Notes under the pieces: model-generated
The model's input: the letters and a program-made list of their open reading frames with translations, nothing else
What the model was told of the DNA's origin: nothing
Databases searched by the model: none
Position numbers and translations under genes: made by a program
NCBI GenBank assembly: GCA_963757805.1
Contig: CAVWSM010000006.1
Location: forward strand, 1,421,556-1,485,555
Length of the DNA: 64,000 nucleotides
Direction: 5' to 3'
From: CAVWSM01 sp963757805
GTDB lineage: Bacteria > Actinomycetota > Actinomycetes > Jiangellales > Jiangellaceae
Shown: piece after piece, positions 1-9,535 of the stretch
Position numbering within the stretch: the first letter of the stretch is position 1
Layout of the letters: each line of letters starts with the position of its first letter

Positions 1-75
1 GACTCCGTAGTGCTCAGCCATGGTCACGACAGTAGCGGGGCGGGTGTCGACCGTCGCGCTCGCGAGGACCGCCGG

Positions 76-849
76 TCAGCCGTAGTAGACCTTGGTGTCC
101 TCGAACCGGAACTTCCACGCAGCAAGCCCCGCGTAGGCCGCGCCGAACGCCAGCATCACCAGCACCGGGACGAAGACCTGGGACATGCCGCCGCCCTCCA
201 GGATGACGTCGTTGAAGCCCTCCATCGCCCAGTACGTCGGCAGGGCCGGAGCGACCGCTTGTGCCCAGCCGGGCATGACAGCGATGGGCACCCACGCACC
301 ACCGAGCATGGCCATGGCCATGCCACCGACGCTGCCTATCGCGTTGAGCTGGTTCATGGTGCGTGAGAGCGCCGTCACGAGCATCCCGAACGCCGAGAGG
401 GAGACGGCGAGCGTGACGATGAGCAGCGCCAGGGCGACGACCGACCCGCTGATGCTCAGGTCGAACAGCGGCCCTCCGAGGAGGAACAGGAGGCTGAGCT
501 GGACCACTGTGACGACGACAGTCGGCGTGATCTTTCCGACCATGATGTCTGCCGCGGTCGCCGGTGTGGCCCGCAGCCGGTCCCACGTGCCCCAACCGTG
601 ATCGCGGAAGAACGTGAATCCGGCATAGCCAACGCCGAACGCGGCGAAGGCAACGGCCATGCCTGGGATCGCGAACTCGGATCCGTTGGCGCCCTCGTAG
701 CCCTCGTTGGCCAAAGCCCCGGCGAACAGCTCGCGGGTCAATGCGACCAGCACCAGCGGGATGAGGATGACGAAGATAACGGTGCTCGGGTCGGTGAGCA
801 TGACCCGGAACTCGTGCTTGATGATGCTGGCACTAATTCGCGGAGACAT
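76..849 (-). CDS. ABC-2 type transporter permease
   Basis: Membrane subunit of an ABC-2 export system, predicted to form the channel paired with the ATPase encoded just upstream. The 257-residue product shows about six hydrophobic segments (near residues 23-42, 60-85, 110-135, 145-175, 180-200 and 225-250), the usual ABC-2 membrane layout. I chose the start at 849 (MSPRISAS) because it overlaps the last 17 bases of the ATPase gene, giving translational coupling; the longer reading to 1101 is only antisense-free extension inside the ATPase. The substrate cannot be read from sequence; drug or lipid export is common in this family. Family call is firm, substrate unknown. Confidence 0.9.
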   Translation of the reverse strand: MSPRISASIIKHEFRVMLTDPSTVIFVILIPLVLVALTRELFAGALANEGYEGANGSEFAIPGMAVAFAAFGVGYAGFTFFRDHGWGTWDRLRATPATAADIMVGKITPTVVVTVVQLSLLFLLGGPLFDLSISGSVVALALLIVTLAVSLSAFGMLVTALSRTMNQLNAIGSVGGMAMAMLGGAWVPIAVMPGWAQAVAPALPTYWAMEGFNDVILEGGGMSQVFVPVLVMLAFGAAYAGLAAWKFRFEDTKVYYG

Positions 850-1801
850 CGGCGTCCTCCTTGTCGGAGTCGGCTGCTGCGTCAACTTCTGAGTAGCGGC
901 GGCCGGTGAGGGCCAGGTAGACGGCTTCGAGGCTCGGCCGGACGATCTCGACCGACGCCAGCTTGCCGGGAGCGATCTGCGGCACGACCTCGGCGATGGT
1001 GGCGGCGGCATCGCGTGTCGGCAGGCGCAGCCGGTCGCCATCCACCGTTGGCCGGCCGACGAGGCTCTGTGCGCTGTCGAAGTCGAGCGCCGCGACGGCA
1101 CCGTCGAAGACCAGCTCGACGACGGCCACCGCGTGCGCGGTGATCAGGGCGTCGACGTGGTCGCGCGCGATGACTTGCCCGCGGTCGAGGATGGCCACCG
1201 TGGACCCCAGTGTCTCGACCTCGGCAAGGTAGTGGGTGGAGTAGAGCACCGCCGAGCCCTGGGCAGCCAGCTGTCGGACGAGCTCGAGGATGTGGCCGCG
1301 GGTCTCCACGTCGGCACCCGTGGTCGCCTCGTCGAGCAACAACAGATCAGGCTCGTGCAACAGAGCGATCGCAGTGTGTACGCGGCGCTTCTGACCGCCC
1401 GACAACGACCCGCCCTGGCGGTCGAGCAGGTCGGTGATGTCGAGAGCCTGAGCCACGTCGTCGATGCGCTGCTTGAGCCGGCTGCCGCGCAGCCCCGTGA
1501 GCTCGCCGAAGAGCGCGAGGTTGTTGCGTACGGAGACCACCGGGTAGAGGCCGAGATCCTGCGGAGCCAACCCGATGTGGCGGCGCACCTCTGCCGTGCG
1601 GCTCAGCGCGTCGACGCCGGCGACCTCGACGATGCCGTCGTCCGCCTTGCGCAGACCGGCGACGATGGACACCAGGGTGGTCTTTCCGGCTCCGTTGGGC
1701 CCGAGCAGCGCGACAATCTCGCCGCGAGTCGCGTGTAGGTCGACGCCCTGGAGGGCAACGACGTCGCCGTAGGACTTGCGCAAACCCTCGATGCGAAGCA
1801 T
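833..1801 (-). CDS. ABC transporter ATP-binding protein
   Basis: Cytoplasmic ATPase that powers the ABC-2 permease encoded directly downstream. Motifs seen in order: Walker A GPNGAGKTT near residue 34, a signature LSGGQKRRV, and Walker B LLLLDEAT; a C-terminal extension of about 90 residues follows the nucleotide-binding domain, as in drug and antibiotic exporters (DrrA-like). Start at 1801 (MLRIEGLRKSYG) is preferred over the upstream ATG because the family begins here. The stop lies inside the permease gene, so the two form one transcription unit. The substrate is not identifiable. Confidence 0.92.
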   Translation of the reverse strand: MLRIEGLRKSYGDVVALQGVDLHATRGEIVALLGPNGAGKTTLVSIVAGLRKADDGIVEVAGVDALSRTAEVRRHIGLAPQDLGLYPVVSVRNNLALFGELTGLRGSRLKQRIDDVAQALDITDLLDRQGGSLSGGQKRRVHTAIALLHEPDLLLLDEATTGADVETRGHILELVRQLAAQGSAVLYSTHYLAEVETLGSTVAILDRGQVIARDHVDALITAHAVAVVELVFDGAVAALDFDSAQSLVGRPTVDGDRLRLPTRDAAATIAEVVPQIAPGKLASVEIVRPSLEAVYLALTGRRYSEVDAAADSDKEDADVSAN

Positions 1802-1879
1802 GAACCTAGGATGCGACCTCCCGCCGACAGAACACACGCGGGATTCGCAGTCAGTGAGCTGGCAACGAGGCGCGCCTTG

Positions 1880-1966
1880 CTACCCCTGACCAGGCTGCCT
1901 CCCGCACGACCAGGGCTACAGGCCTGGTGGTGCCGGGGCGACCATGCTGAACGTGGTCATTCTGGG
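1880..1966. repeat. Degenerate intergenic hairpin element, copy 1
   Basis: The short gap after fadJ contains a degenerate relative of the perfect hairpin at 7521-7608. The right arm TGCTGAACGTGGTCATTC differs by one base from the 7591-7608 arm, and a central AGGCCT core with a following C-G-rich block is also shared. The left arm is eroded. It sits at the 3' end of the fad genes, so a role as a transcription terminator is likely; that is inference from position. Confidence 0.5.
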
Positions 1967-1973
1967 CGCGGCA

Positions 1974-4065
1974 TCACACCGGCAGGGTGGCCACGCCCTT
2001 GGGGAGGAAGCGGCGGCCGGTGACGCGCTCCGAGACGCCGGTGCGGTCGAGGTACGGGGTGATGCCGCCGAGGTGGAACGGCCAGCCGGCCCCGAGCAGC
2101 ATGCACAGGTCGATGTCCTGCGGCTCGGCGACGACACCCTCGTCGAGCATGAGCCGGATCTCCTGCGCCAACGACCCGAGCGCGCGATCGCGGACCTCCT
2201 CGCTCGTCTGCGGCTTGTCGCCGAAGGAGAGCAGCGACTTGGTCTCGTCGTCGAGGTAGGGCTTTCCGTCCGACCCGAACGACCAGATGCCGGGCTTGCC
2301 TGCGGCGACGAGCCGGCGCATGTTCTCCGACACGCCGTAGCGCTCGGGGAACGACTCGTGCAGGGACTCGGCCACGTGCAGCGCGACTGCCGGACCGACC
2401 AGCTGCGTAAGCACGAACGGCGTCATCGGCAGGCCCAGCGGCGCGAGTGCGTTGTCGGCCACCTCGGCCGGCGTGCCCTCGTCGAACGACGCAGTGATCT
2501 CGCCCATGAACTTCAGCAGCAGCCGGTTGACAACGAAGCCCGTCGCGTCCTTGACGAGCACGCTCGACTTCTTCAGCTGCTTGCCAACCGCGAACGCGGT
2601 CGCGAGCGCGACATCGTCCGTACGCTCGGCGCGCACGATCTCCAGCAGCGGCAGCACGGCGACCGGGTTGAAGAAGTGGAAACCGACAACCCGCTCCGGG
2701 TGCTGCAGGTCCGACGCCATCTCGGTTACCGACAGCGAGGAGGTGTTGGTGGCGAGGACCGCAGTGTCGGCGACGACCGCCTCGAGCTCGGCGAAGACCT
2801 GCTTCTTGACCTTCATCTCCTCGAAGACGGCCTCGATGACAAAGTCGGCATCGGCGAACTCACCCAAGGCGGTGGTGCCGGTGACGAGTGCCTTGACCCG
2901 GTTGGCGCCGTCGGGGGAGATGCGCCGCTTGCCGAGCAGCTTGTCGACCTCGGCGTGTACGTACGCCACGCCCTTGTCGACCCGCTCCTGGTCAAGGTCG
3001 GTGATCACGACCGGCACCTGCACGCGCCGCGCGAACAGCAGCGCCAGCTGCGAAGCCATCAGACCGGCACCGACGATGCCGACCTTCGTGACCGGCCGCG
3101 CGAGAGCCGGGTCAGGTGCCCCGGCTGGCTTCTTGGCCCGCCGCTGCACGAGGTCGAACGCGTAGAGCGACGCCCGCAGTCTCCTGACCCATGACCAGGT
3201 CGGCGAGCGCATCGTCCTCGGCCGCGAACGCGGTGTCCTTGTCGGCCGTGCGGGCGGCCGCGATGAGCTCGAGCGCGCGGTAGGGCGCGGGCGCCGCGCC
3301 CTTCACCTTCGCGTCGGCGATCGCGCGGCCCTTGGCGACCGCGGCGTTCCACGCCTCCTCGGACCGGTCGATCTCCGGACGTTCGACCGTGACCGTGCCG
3401 GTGAGCACCTGCGCCGCCCACAGCAGCGACTGCTCCAGGAAGTCGGCGCCGTCGAAGAGCGCGTCGGCGATGCCGAGCTCGAAGGCCTGCTTGCCGGTCA
3501 GCGTGCGGTTCTGGCTGAGCGCGTTGTCGATGATGACCTGGACGGCCTTCTCCGGACCCACGATGTTGGGCAGCAGGTAGGCGCCACCCCAACCGGGCAC
3601 GAGCCCGAGGAAGCACTCTGGCAGGGCAAGCGCCGGCGCGGCCGCCGACACCGTGCGGTAGGTGGAGTTGAGCGCGATCTCCAGCCCGCCCCCAAGCGCT
3701 AGGCCGTTGACGAACGCGAACCCAGGCACCGGACCCTCGCCGAGCCGGCGCAGCACTGCGTGACCCTGCCGGGCGATCGCGAGGATCTGCTCGCGCTCCT
3801 GCACGATGCCCATGCCCTTGAGGTCGGCACCGGCAGCCAGGATGAACGGCTTGCCGGTGATGCCGATCGCCACGACGCCGGGTGTCGCGTAGGCGGTCGT
3901 GATCGCCGCGTCGAGCTCGGCCAGGGTCGCCGGTCCAAGCGTGTTGGGCTTGGTGTGGTCGAACCCGTTGTCGAGCGTGATCAGCGCCAGCGTGCCGGCA
4001 CCCAACGGCAGCTCGACCGGACGGACGTGCGAGTGGGTGACCCGCTCAGCAAACATCTCACTCAT
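1974..4065 (-). CDS. fadJ: Fatty-acid oxidation multifunctional protein (enoyl-CoA hydratase / 3-hydroxyacyl-CoA dehydrogenase), one frameshift
   Basis: Two-domain beta-oxidation enzyme: an N-terminal crotonase domain hydrates enoyl-CoA and a C-terminal domain oxidises 3-hydroxyacyl-CoA with NAD+. Seen: crotonase motifs AAGADLKGM and LALGGGLEIALN, then a Rossmann motif VGIVGAGLMASQLA, TNTSSLSV and GFHFFNPV. The gene is split by one extra base at 3180. Reading minus strand, the codon GAG for Glu is followed by one surplus base; dropping it joins VMGQE to LRASLYAFDL, the normal linker. The start at 4065 overlaps the fadA stop (TGATG), so the two are coupled. Total length of about 697 residues fits the family. 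The frameshift looks like a sequence error rather than decay. Confidence 0.85.
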
Positions 4066-5321
4066 CAGGCAGCGATCTCCTTGCCATAGTCGGCGTGTTG
4101 CGGGTTCTCCCAGATGACCGAGCCGCCCATGCCGAGCCCGATGCACATGGTCGTGAGGCCGTAGCGCACCTCGGGATGGTCCTCGAACTGCCGAGCCAGC
4201 TGCGTCATCAGCCGTACGCCACTGGACGCGAGCGGGTGGCCGACCGCGATGGCTCCGCCGTACTGGTTGACGCGCGCGTCGTCGTCGGCGATCCCGAAAT
4301 AGTCGAGGAAAGCAAGCACCTGTACGGCGAACGCTTCGTTGATCTCGAACAGCCCGATGTCGCCGATGGACAGCCCCGCCTTGGCCAGCGCCTTCTCGGT
4401 GGCCGGCACCGGGCCGACACCCATGACCTCCGGCTCGACGCCCGCAAAGGCGTACGACACAAGGCGCATCTTGGCCGGCAGCCCGGCGTCGCGCGCGACG
4501 TCCTCCGCGGCGAGCAGCGAGACGGTTGCGCCGTCGTTGAGCCCGGCGGCGTTGCCGGCGGTGATGCGGCCGTGCGGGCGGAACGGTGTGCGTAGCGTCG
4601 CAAGCGCCTCGACGGTGGTGCCAGGACGCGGCGGCTCGTCGGCCGTGGCGAGGCCCCAGCCATGCTCGCCGGAGCGGATTGCCACCGGCACGAGGTCGGG
4701 CTGGATCTTGCCGTCGGCGAGCGCCTTGGCGTACTTGGCCTGGCTGCCCGCCGCGTAAGCGTCGGCCCGCTCCTTGGTCAGGTGCGGGAACCGGTCGTGC
4801 AGGTTCTCCGCGGTCTGACCCATCACCAGCGCCGAGGTGTCGACGAGCCGCTCGGAGAGGAACCGCGGGTTGGGGTCGATGCCCTCGCCCATCGGGTGCC
4901 GGCCCATGTGCTCGACGCCGCCGGCGATGACGATGTCGTAGGCGCCGAAGGCGATGCCGCCCGCAGTAGTCGTGACGGCGGTCATCGCGCCAGCACACAT
5001 GCGGTCGATGGCAAAGCCGGGCACGCTCTTGGGAAGCCCGGCGAGGATCGCGGCGCTGCGACCGATGGTGAGGCCCTGGTCGCCGATCTGCGTCGTGGCG
5101 GCGATGGCCACGTCGTCGATCCGCTCGGGGGCGACGCCGGGGTTGCGCCGGAGGATCTCGCGGATGGCCTTGACGATGAGGTCGTCGGCACGGGTCTCGG
5201 CGTAGAGGCCGTTGGGACCGGCCTTGCCAAAGGGGGTACGGACGCCGTCAACGAAGACGACATCACGGAGAGCGCGTGGCACGGGTACCGGCCTCCTCGC
5301 AGGAACGGATGGGGCGGACAC
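4065..5321 (-). CDS. fadA: Acetyl-CoA C-acyltransferase (thiolase)
   Basis: Thiolase that cleaves 3-ketoacyl-CoA to acetyl-CoA and a shortened acyl-CoA, the last step of beta-oxidation; partner of the FadJ-type enzyme encoded immediately downstream with overlapping stop and start. Catalytic positions are visible: nucleophilic Cys in DRMCAGAM, His in AIAVGHPLASSG, and the second Cys in TMCIGLGMGG. The 418-residue length is normal. A palindromic site just upstream (5331-5342) could be its operator. Confident. Confidence 0.95.
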   Translation of the reverse strand: MSAPSVPARRPVPVPRALRDVVFVDGVRTPFGKAGPNGLYAETRADDLIVKAIREILRRNPGVAPERIDDVAIAATTQIGDQGLTIGRSAAILAGLPKSVPGFAIDRMCAGAMTAVTTTAGGIAFGAYDIVIAGGVEHMGRHPMGEGIDPNPRFLSERLVDTSALVMGQTAENLHDRFPHLTKERADAYAAGSQAKYAKALADGKIQPDLVPVAIRSGEHGWGLATADEPPRPGTTVEALATLRTPFRPHGRITAGNAAGLNDGATVSLLAAEDVARDAGLPAKMRLVSYAFAGVEPEVMGVGPVPATEKALAKAGLSIGDIGLFEINEAFAVQVLAFLDYFGIADDDARVNQYGGAIAVGHPLASSGVRLMTQLARQFEDHPEVRYGLTTMCIGLGMGGSVIWENPQHADYGKEIAA

Positions 5322-5330
5322 GTCTGATGC

Positions 5331-5342
5331 TACTCACGAGTA
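5331..5342. promoter_or_regulatory. Palindromic operator-like site upstream of fadA
   Basis: TACTCACGAGTA has perfect 5-bp arms (TACTC/GAGTA) around a 2-bp centre. It starts 10 bases before the fadA start codon on the minus strand. Binding sites of this shape are typical of TetR-family regulators, which control fatty-acid genes in actinobacteria. No regulator gene lies next to it here, so its binder is unknown. Confidence 0.45.
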
Positions 5343-5366
5343 ACAACGAACGTGAAGTGGCCTGGG

Positions 5367-6056
5367 TCAGAGGTTACGCAGGGCCTCGCGACGGGACAGT
5401 GGCGAGAGCTCCTCGTGGGCGGCCACGAAGCCGCGTACCCAGTCCGGGTCGGTCTTGGTGTGCTCGCGCAGCGCCCAGCCGATCGCCTTACGGATGAAGA
5501 AGTCCCGGTCGCCGGTGTTGGCTTCGATCGCCGAGGTGAGCAGGTCGACATCGGTCGCCTCTCGGGCGCCAATCTGACAGATGATCGCGGTACGGCGCCG
5601 CCACAAGTCCGCGTCGAGGGCCCAGTGCTGCATGACGGGCGCGACCTCGGCCGGAAAGTTCCGCAAGATCGGCCCGATGCGCCGGCTCGCCACCTCGTCG
5701 ACGAAGTCCCACCAGGCGCCGGTGACGACCAGCTCGTCGTACAGCGGCAGCGCGGCGGGATCCTGCCAAGAGCGGGCGCCGGTCGTCTCGGTCAGTGCCA
5801 GCGCCGCGTAGCGCTCCTCGCGGTACGTCGCCTCGCGCCACAGGGTGAGCACCGTCGACTCGTACGCCGCCCGGTCGGTGAACGGATGCGCGGCGAAGAC
5901 AGGTCTGAGCGCCCGGACCCGCTCCGGCTTCTGCACACCGAGGAACGGCATCTCCGACCGCATGTACGCCTGCATCGGGGCGGCCTTCGCCGGATCGGCC
6001 GCCGCCGTCAGCGCAGCGCGTACCGCTTCAATGAGATCGCGGTCGACGTGATCCAC
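5367..6056 (-). CDS. DNA alkylation repair protein (AlkD-like HEAT-repeat)
   Basis: Predicted DNA glycosylase-type repair protein of the AlkD superfamily, all-helical HEAT-like repeats that recognise alkylated bases. The 229-residue product is of usual length and carries family blocks such as MRSEMPFLGVQKPERV at the N-terminus, ALPLYDELVVTGAWWDFVDE in the middle and DRDFFIRKAIGWALREHTK near the C-terminus. Start is a GTG at 6056, 54 bp from the divergent oxidoreductase gene; the longer upstream reading is antisense to that gene. Family call firm; substrate range unknown. Confidence 0.88.
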   Translation of the reverse strand: MDHVDRDLIEAVRAALTAAADPAKAAPMQAYMRSEMPFLGVQKPERVRALRPVFAAHPFTDRAAYESTVLTLWREATYREERYAALALTETTGARSWQDPAALPLYDELVVTGAWWDFVDEVASRRIGPILRNFPAEVAPVMQHWALDADLWRRRTAIICQIGAREATDVDLLTSAIEANTGDRDFFIRKAIGWALREHTKTDPDWVRGFVAAHEELSPLSRREALRNL

Positions 6057-6110
6057 ATCGCGCAGCCTAGGGGTGTCGGCACCCGCGCCCTGTGGATAGC
6101 CTTGCCCACA

Positions 6111-7508
6111 ATGCGTCGCTCGTATGACCTCCTCGTGCTCGGCGCCGGCCCAGCAGGGCTGGCCGCCGCGTGGCGCGCCGCGCGACGCGGGTTCTCGGTC
6201 GGGGTCATCGAACGCACCGATCATGTCGGCGGCATCGCCGCGTCGTTCGACGTCGCCGGCATCCGGGTCGACCAGGGCAGCCAGCGGCTGCAACCCACCA
6301 CGCCACCGCACGTGCTCGCCGACCTGCGCGACCTGCTCGGCAACGACCTGCAGACGCGCATGCGCAACGGGCGGCTGCGCATCGGGTCGCGGTGGGTTGA
6401 CCTGCCGATGCGTCCGGCCAACCTGCTCCGCACGCTGCCGACCGGGCTCGCGGCGTCGATGACGCTGGATGCCACCACCCGTACGTTCCGGCGTGGGCGC
6501 CCAGAGACCTACGCCGACGAGATGCGGCTGCACTTCGGCGACGCCGCCTACGACGCCGTCTACGGCCCGCTCGCGGAGAAGCTGTGGGGGCGGCCGGGGG
6601 AGGCGATCTCGGTCGAGCAGGCCCGGGTGCGCGCCAACATCGGCGGGGTGGCCGGCCTCGCGGGCCGGGCAATCCACCGCCGCGACGCGAAGCGCTACGG
6701 CCGGTCCTACCTCTACCCGCGGCGAGGGTTCGGTCAGCTGTCCGACGCCCTGGCCGAAGCCGCGGTGAAGGAGGGCGCGACGATCGCCTTCGACTCCGAG
6801 GTGTCCCAGGTGCAGGTCTTCGAGGACCGGCTGATCGTGACCACTCAGGACGGCGACCATGTCGAGGGCAAGCTCGCCTTCTCCACGCTGCCGTTGCCGA
6901 TGCTCGCCCGCATTGCCCGCCCCGCGCCGTCGCTCGCCCAGCTCGAGTCCGCGGGGCGGTTGCGATTTCGCGCGGTGGTGCTGGTCTACCTCGAGCACGA
7001 GGGCGGGCGCTGGACGCCGTACGACGCCCACCACCTGCCGAGCCGGGTGACACCGATCGCGCGGCTCTCGGAGCCGACCAACTACCGCGACAACCCCGAC
7101 GACCCGGTCGACCGCAGCGTCGTGTGCGCCGAGATCCCGTGCTCAATGGCGGACGACGTCTGGGGCATGTCCGACGAGGCGCTGGCCGACTTGGTCGAGG
7201 AAGGCCTGGCGCAATCGGGATTGCCGCGCGTGCGGCGCGGGGTCGTCGCCACGCGACGGCTGGCCAACGCTTATCCCGTCTATGCACTCGGGTTCGAGGA
7301 CCAGCTCGCCGGCATCGACCGCTGGGCGCGTGACCTGCGGCGCGTCGTCACGCTGGGCCGGCACGGGATCTTTGCGCAGGCCAACACCGAGCACGCGCTC
7401 GTCATGGCCTACGACGCGATCGCGGCGATGCGACCCGATGCGTCGTTCGACCGCTACGCCTGGACAGCCGCCCGCGAACGGTTCCGTACGCACGTCGTGC
7501 GCGACTGA
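6111..7508 (+). CDS. FAD-dependent oxidoreductase (amine oxidase / protoporphyrinogen-oxidase-like)
   Basis: Flavin-dependent oxidoreductase of 465 residues. An N-terminal dinucleotide fold with LVLGAGPAGLAAAWRAARRG binds FAD, followed by DHVGGIAASFDVAG, typical of the NAD(P)-binding Rossmann-like amine oxidase group. It resembles hypothetical FAD oxidoreductases with UDP-galactopyranose-mutase-like or protoporphyrinogen-oxidase-like folds. The substrate cannot be told. Start ATG at 6111 gives a complete FAD motif; the gene is divergent from the AlkD-like gene with 54 bp between them, so the two probably share a promoter region. It ends 12 bp before a perfect inverted repeat that likely terminates it. 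Confidence 0.85.
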   Translation: MRRSYDLLVLGAGPAGLAAAWRAARRGFSVGVIERTDHVGGIAASFDVAGIRVDQGSQRLQPTTPPHVLADLRDLLGNDLQTRMRNGRLRIGSRWVDLPMRPANLLRTLPTGLAASMTLDATTRTFRRGRPETYADEMRLHFGDAAYDAVYGPLAEKLWGRPGEAISVEQARVRANIGGVAGLAGRAIHRRDAKRYGRSYLYPRRGFGQLSDALAEAAVKEGATIAFDSEVSQVQVFEDRLIVTTQDGDHVEGKLAFSTLPLPMLARIARPAPSLAQLESAGRLRFRAVVLVYLEHEGGRWTPYDAHHLPSRVTPIARLSEPTNYRDNPDDPVDRSVVCAEIPCSMADDVWGMSDEALADLVEEGLAQSGLPRVRRGVVATRRLANAYPVYALGFEDQLAGIDRWARDLRRVVTLGRHGIFAQANTEHALVMAYDAIAAMRPDASFDRYAWTAARERFRTHVVRD

Positions 7509-7520
7509 CTTTCCGCGGCG

Positions 7521-7608
7521 GAATGACCACGTCCAGCAGGACTTCCCCCGCCCTGACAGGCCTTAAGGCCTAGTCCTGCGGGGACAAACCTGCTGGACGT
7601 GGTCATTC
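7521..7608. terminator. Perfect 20-bp inverted repeat, bidirectional terminator-like
   Basis: Arms GAATGACCACGTCCAGCAGG (7521-7540) and its exact reverse complement (7589-7608) enclose a loop holding a smaller palindrome AGGCCTTAAGGCCT. It fills the gap between two convergent genes, which supports a bidirectional terminator. There is no T-tract, as is usual in high-G+C actinobacteria. A degenerate copy lies at 1880-1966. Confidence 0.7.
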
Positions 7609-7613
7609 CGGCG

Positions 7614-8834
7614 TCAGGCCGCGCTCGCGCCGGCAACCGCCTCGGCAGTCAGCCGGATCTGCCACTCGCGGGCGCCGAGGCTGCGCATGGCGTCGGCGAT
7701 CTGCGCGGTGGTGCCCGGCTGCGGCGGCTCCCACACGATGCGCCGGAGGGTCTCGGGGGCGAGCAGGTTCTCGACCGGCACGCGGTGCTCCTCGGCCAGC
7801 ACCTGGATCGCCTCCCGTGCGGCGGCCAGCCGGGCGGCGGCCACCGGGTCGCGATCGGCCCACGCACGGGCCGGAGGCGGTCCGTCGTAGCGCAACGTCG
7901 GGGCCGGCAGCTCGTCCTCGGGGAGGCGCAGCGCCTCGGAGATCGTGCGCTGCCACCTTGGCAAGTCGCGGCGTGCGCCGCGGGCTCGGAACGAAGGCAG
8001 CGCGGCGAACGCCTCGTTGGTGCGGGGGAGCGCCAATGCAGCCTCGACTATTGCCGCGTCGGCGAGCACGCGGCCGGGGGAGACGTCGCGCTGCCGGGCG
8101 AGCTCGTCGCGCTCCTCCCACAGAGCGCGTACGACCGCGAGCCCATGCCGGTTGCGCACCCGGTGCAGCCCTGACGTGCGGCGCCACGGGTCGGTCCGTG
8201 GAACGGGGGCGGGCGCCACGACCAGATGCGCGAACTCTTCCAGGGCCCAGGGCAGCTTGCCCTGCTCCCGCAGCTCGACCTCGAGCTCGTCGCGCAGCTC
8301 GAGAAGCAGCTCCACATCCAGCGCCGCGTAGCGCAGCCAGGGCTCCGGCAGCGGCCGCGTGGACCAGTCGACCGCGGAGTGGCCCTTCTCCAGCGCGTAC
8401 CCCAGCACCGCCTCGGTGAGGGCGCCCAGGCCCACGCGGGGGTACGAGAGCAGCCGGCCGGCGAGCTCGGTGTCGAAGAGCCGGTTGGGGACCAGCCCGA
8501 CGTCGGCCAGACAGGGCAGGTCTTGGTGGGCAGCGTGCAGAATCCACTCGTCCTCGGCGATGACCTCGCCCAGCCCGGACAGGTCGGGGCAGGCCACCGG
8601 GTCGATGAGGGCGCTGCCGGCACCACGGCGGCGCAGCTGGATCAGGAAGGCGCGATGCCCGTAGCGATAGCCCGATGCGCGCTCCGCGTCGACAGCCACC
8701 GGCCCGGTGCCGTCGGCATAGGACTCGATGGTGCGCAGCAGGCTGTCGGGGTCGGCCACGACGGTGGGCAGGCCGTCGCGCGGCTCGAGCAGTGGGACGG
8801 CCGCGGATACCTGTGTCTGGTCGGGATCGGTCAT
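7614..8834 (-). CDS. rnd: Ribonuclease D (HRDC domain)
   Basis: 3'-5' exoribonuclease of the DEDD family, acting on tRNA and other RNA 3' ends in the cytoplasm. Seen: Exo I motif VAVDAERASGYRYG, Exo II HAAHQDLPCLADV, Exo III YAALDVELLLEL, then an HRDC nucleic-acid-binding region in the C-terminal half (about residues 215-300). I start it at 8834 (MTDPDQTQ) because this ATG overlaps the DUF3000 stop by 4 bp; 406 residues is normal. A longer reading to 9092 runs through the DUF3000 gene and is rejected. Confidence 0.93.
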   Translation of the reverse strand: MTDPDQTQVSAAVPLLEPRDGLPTVVADPDSLLRTIESYADGTGPVAVDAERASGYRYGHRAFLIQLRRRGAGSALIDPVACPDLSGLGEVIAEDEWILHAAHQDLPCLADVGLVPNRLFDTELAGRLLSYPRVGLGALTEAVLGYALEKGHSAVDWSTRPLPEPWLRYAALDVELLLELRDELEVELREQGKLPWALEEFAHLVVAPAPVPRTDPWRRTSGLHRVRNRHGLAVVRALWEERDELARQRDVSPGRVLADAAIVEAALALPRTNEAFAALPSFRARGARRDLPRWQRTISEALRLPEDELPAPTLRYDGPPPARAWADRDPVAAARLAAAREAIQVLAEEHRVPVENLLAPETLRRIVWEPPQPGTTAQIADAMRSLGAREWQIRLTAEAVAGASAA

Positions 8835-9358
8835 CGGCCGCGCGGCGACGGCAGCGACACGACCCCCGCGGGCAACGGCGGGATGCCGGCAACATGGCAC
8901 ATCAGGTCGCCCCAGGCCTCGACGTGGGCGTCGATCGCGGGAGTCGTGGGCGTCCAGCTGGCCCGGATCTCGATCTCCGCCTCGGCGACCTCGCCGGCGA
9001 TCGCGCCGAACGACTCGGAAGCCACCCGCGTCACAGTGCCGCTCGGCGCAACGAACAGCGCGCCGTGCTCGGCCAATGCTTCGGTCAGCCACGACCAGCC
9101 GACCGCCCCCAGCAGCGGGTCGGCACCCATTTCGGGATCGAGCTGCGCACGCACGTACGACACCAGACGGAACGTACCGTGCCAGGCCGGCGGACCCGCC
9201 GGGTCGTGCAACAGGACCAGCCGACCGGTGGCCAGGTCGTCACCGTCGACCGCGACGTCAGCCGTGATCGCGGCCGCGAACGGTGCCAACCGCTGCGGCG
9301 CCGGGGTCTCGGCGACCACGACCTCCGGGCGCAGCCGGGCGGCCCGCATGGCGCGCAC
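8831..9358 (-). CDS. DUF3000 domain-containing protein
   Basis: Member of the actinobacterial DUF3000 family, usually found beside rnd and hemE as here. Family blocks: AARLRPEVVVAETPAPQRLA near the N-terminus and AWGDLMCHVAGIPPLPAGVV near the C-terminus. The GTG at 9358 gives 175 residues, but the frame stays open upstream to about 9452 with family-like residues and no ATG or GTG, so the true start may be further upstream or use a rare codon. It overlaps rnd by 4 bp and is divergent from hemE. Function unknown. Confidence 0.85.
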   Translation of the reverse strand: MRAMRAARLRPEVVVAETPAPQRLAPFAAAITADVAVDGDDLATGRLVLLHDPAGPPAWHGTFRLVSYVRAQLDPEMGADPLLGAVGWSWLTEALAEHGALFVAPSGTVTRVASESFGAIAGEVAEAEIEIRASWTPTTPAIDAHVEAWGDLMCHVAGIPPLPAGVVSLPSPRGR

Positions 9359-9535
9359 CGCGAGGTCGAAACTCCTCCGGACGGGCCGCCGTGCGGTCCG
9401 CGCCGTGTTTTCCTGCCACGCGTCGAGCGTACGTCGATCATGCTGACCTGGTCGTTAGGCGCGCCCGGATTGCGAGGTCTGGGCAGGCTCCGGCGTCGCC
9501 CGTCGGCTTGTCAGGTGCGTGGGAGACTGCTGGTC

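Noticed and set aside
1..21. Possible start of a minus-strand gene (ATG at 21)
   Set aside because: Only seven codons lie in the window; no family can be judged.
1944..3194. Long open frame (416 codons) on the plus strand
   Set aside because: It is antisense to fadJ, which has clear domain motifs; high G+C content makes long shadow frames common.
9434..9460. Third copy of the intergenic hairpin arm (ATGCTGACCTGGTCGTTAG)
   Set aside because: Too many mismatches and no pairing arm; similarity could be chance.
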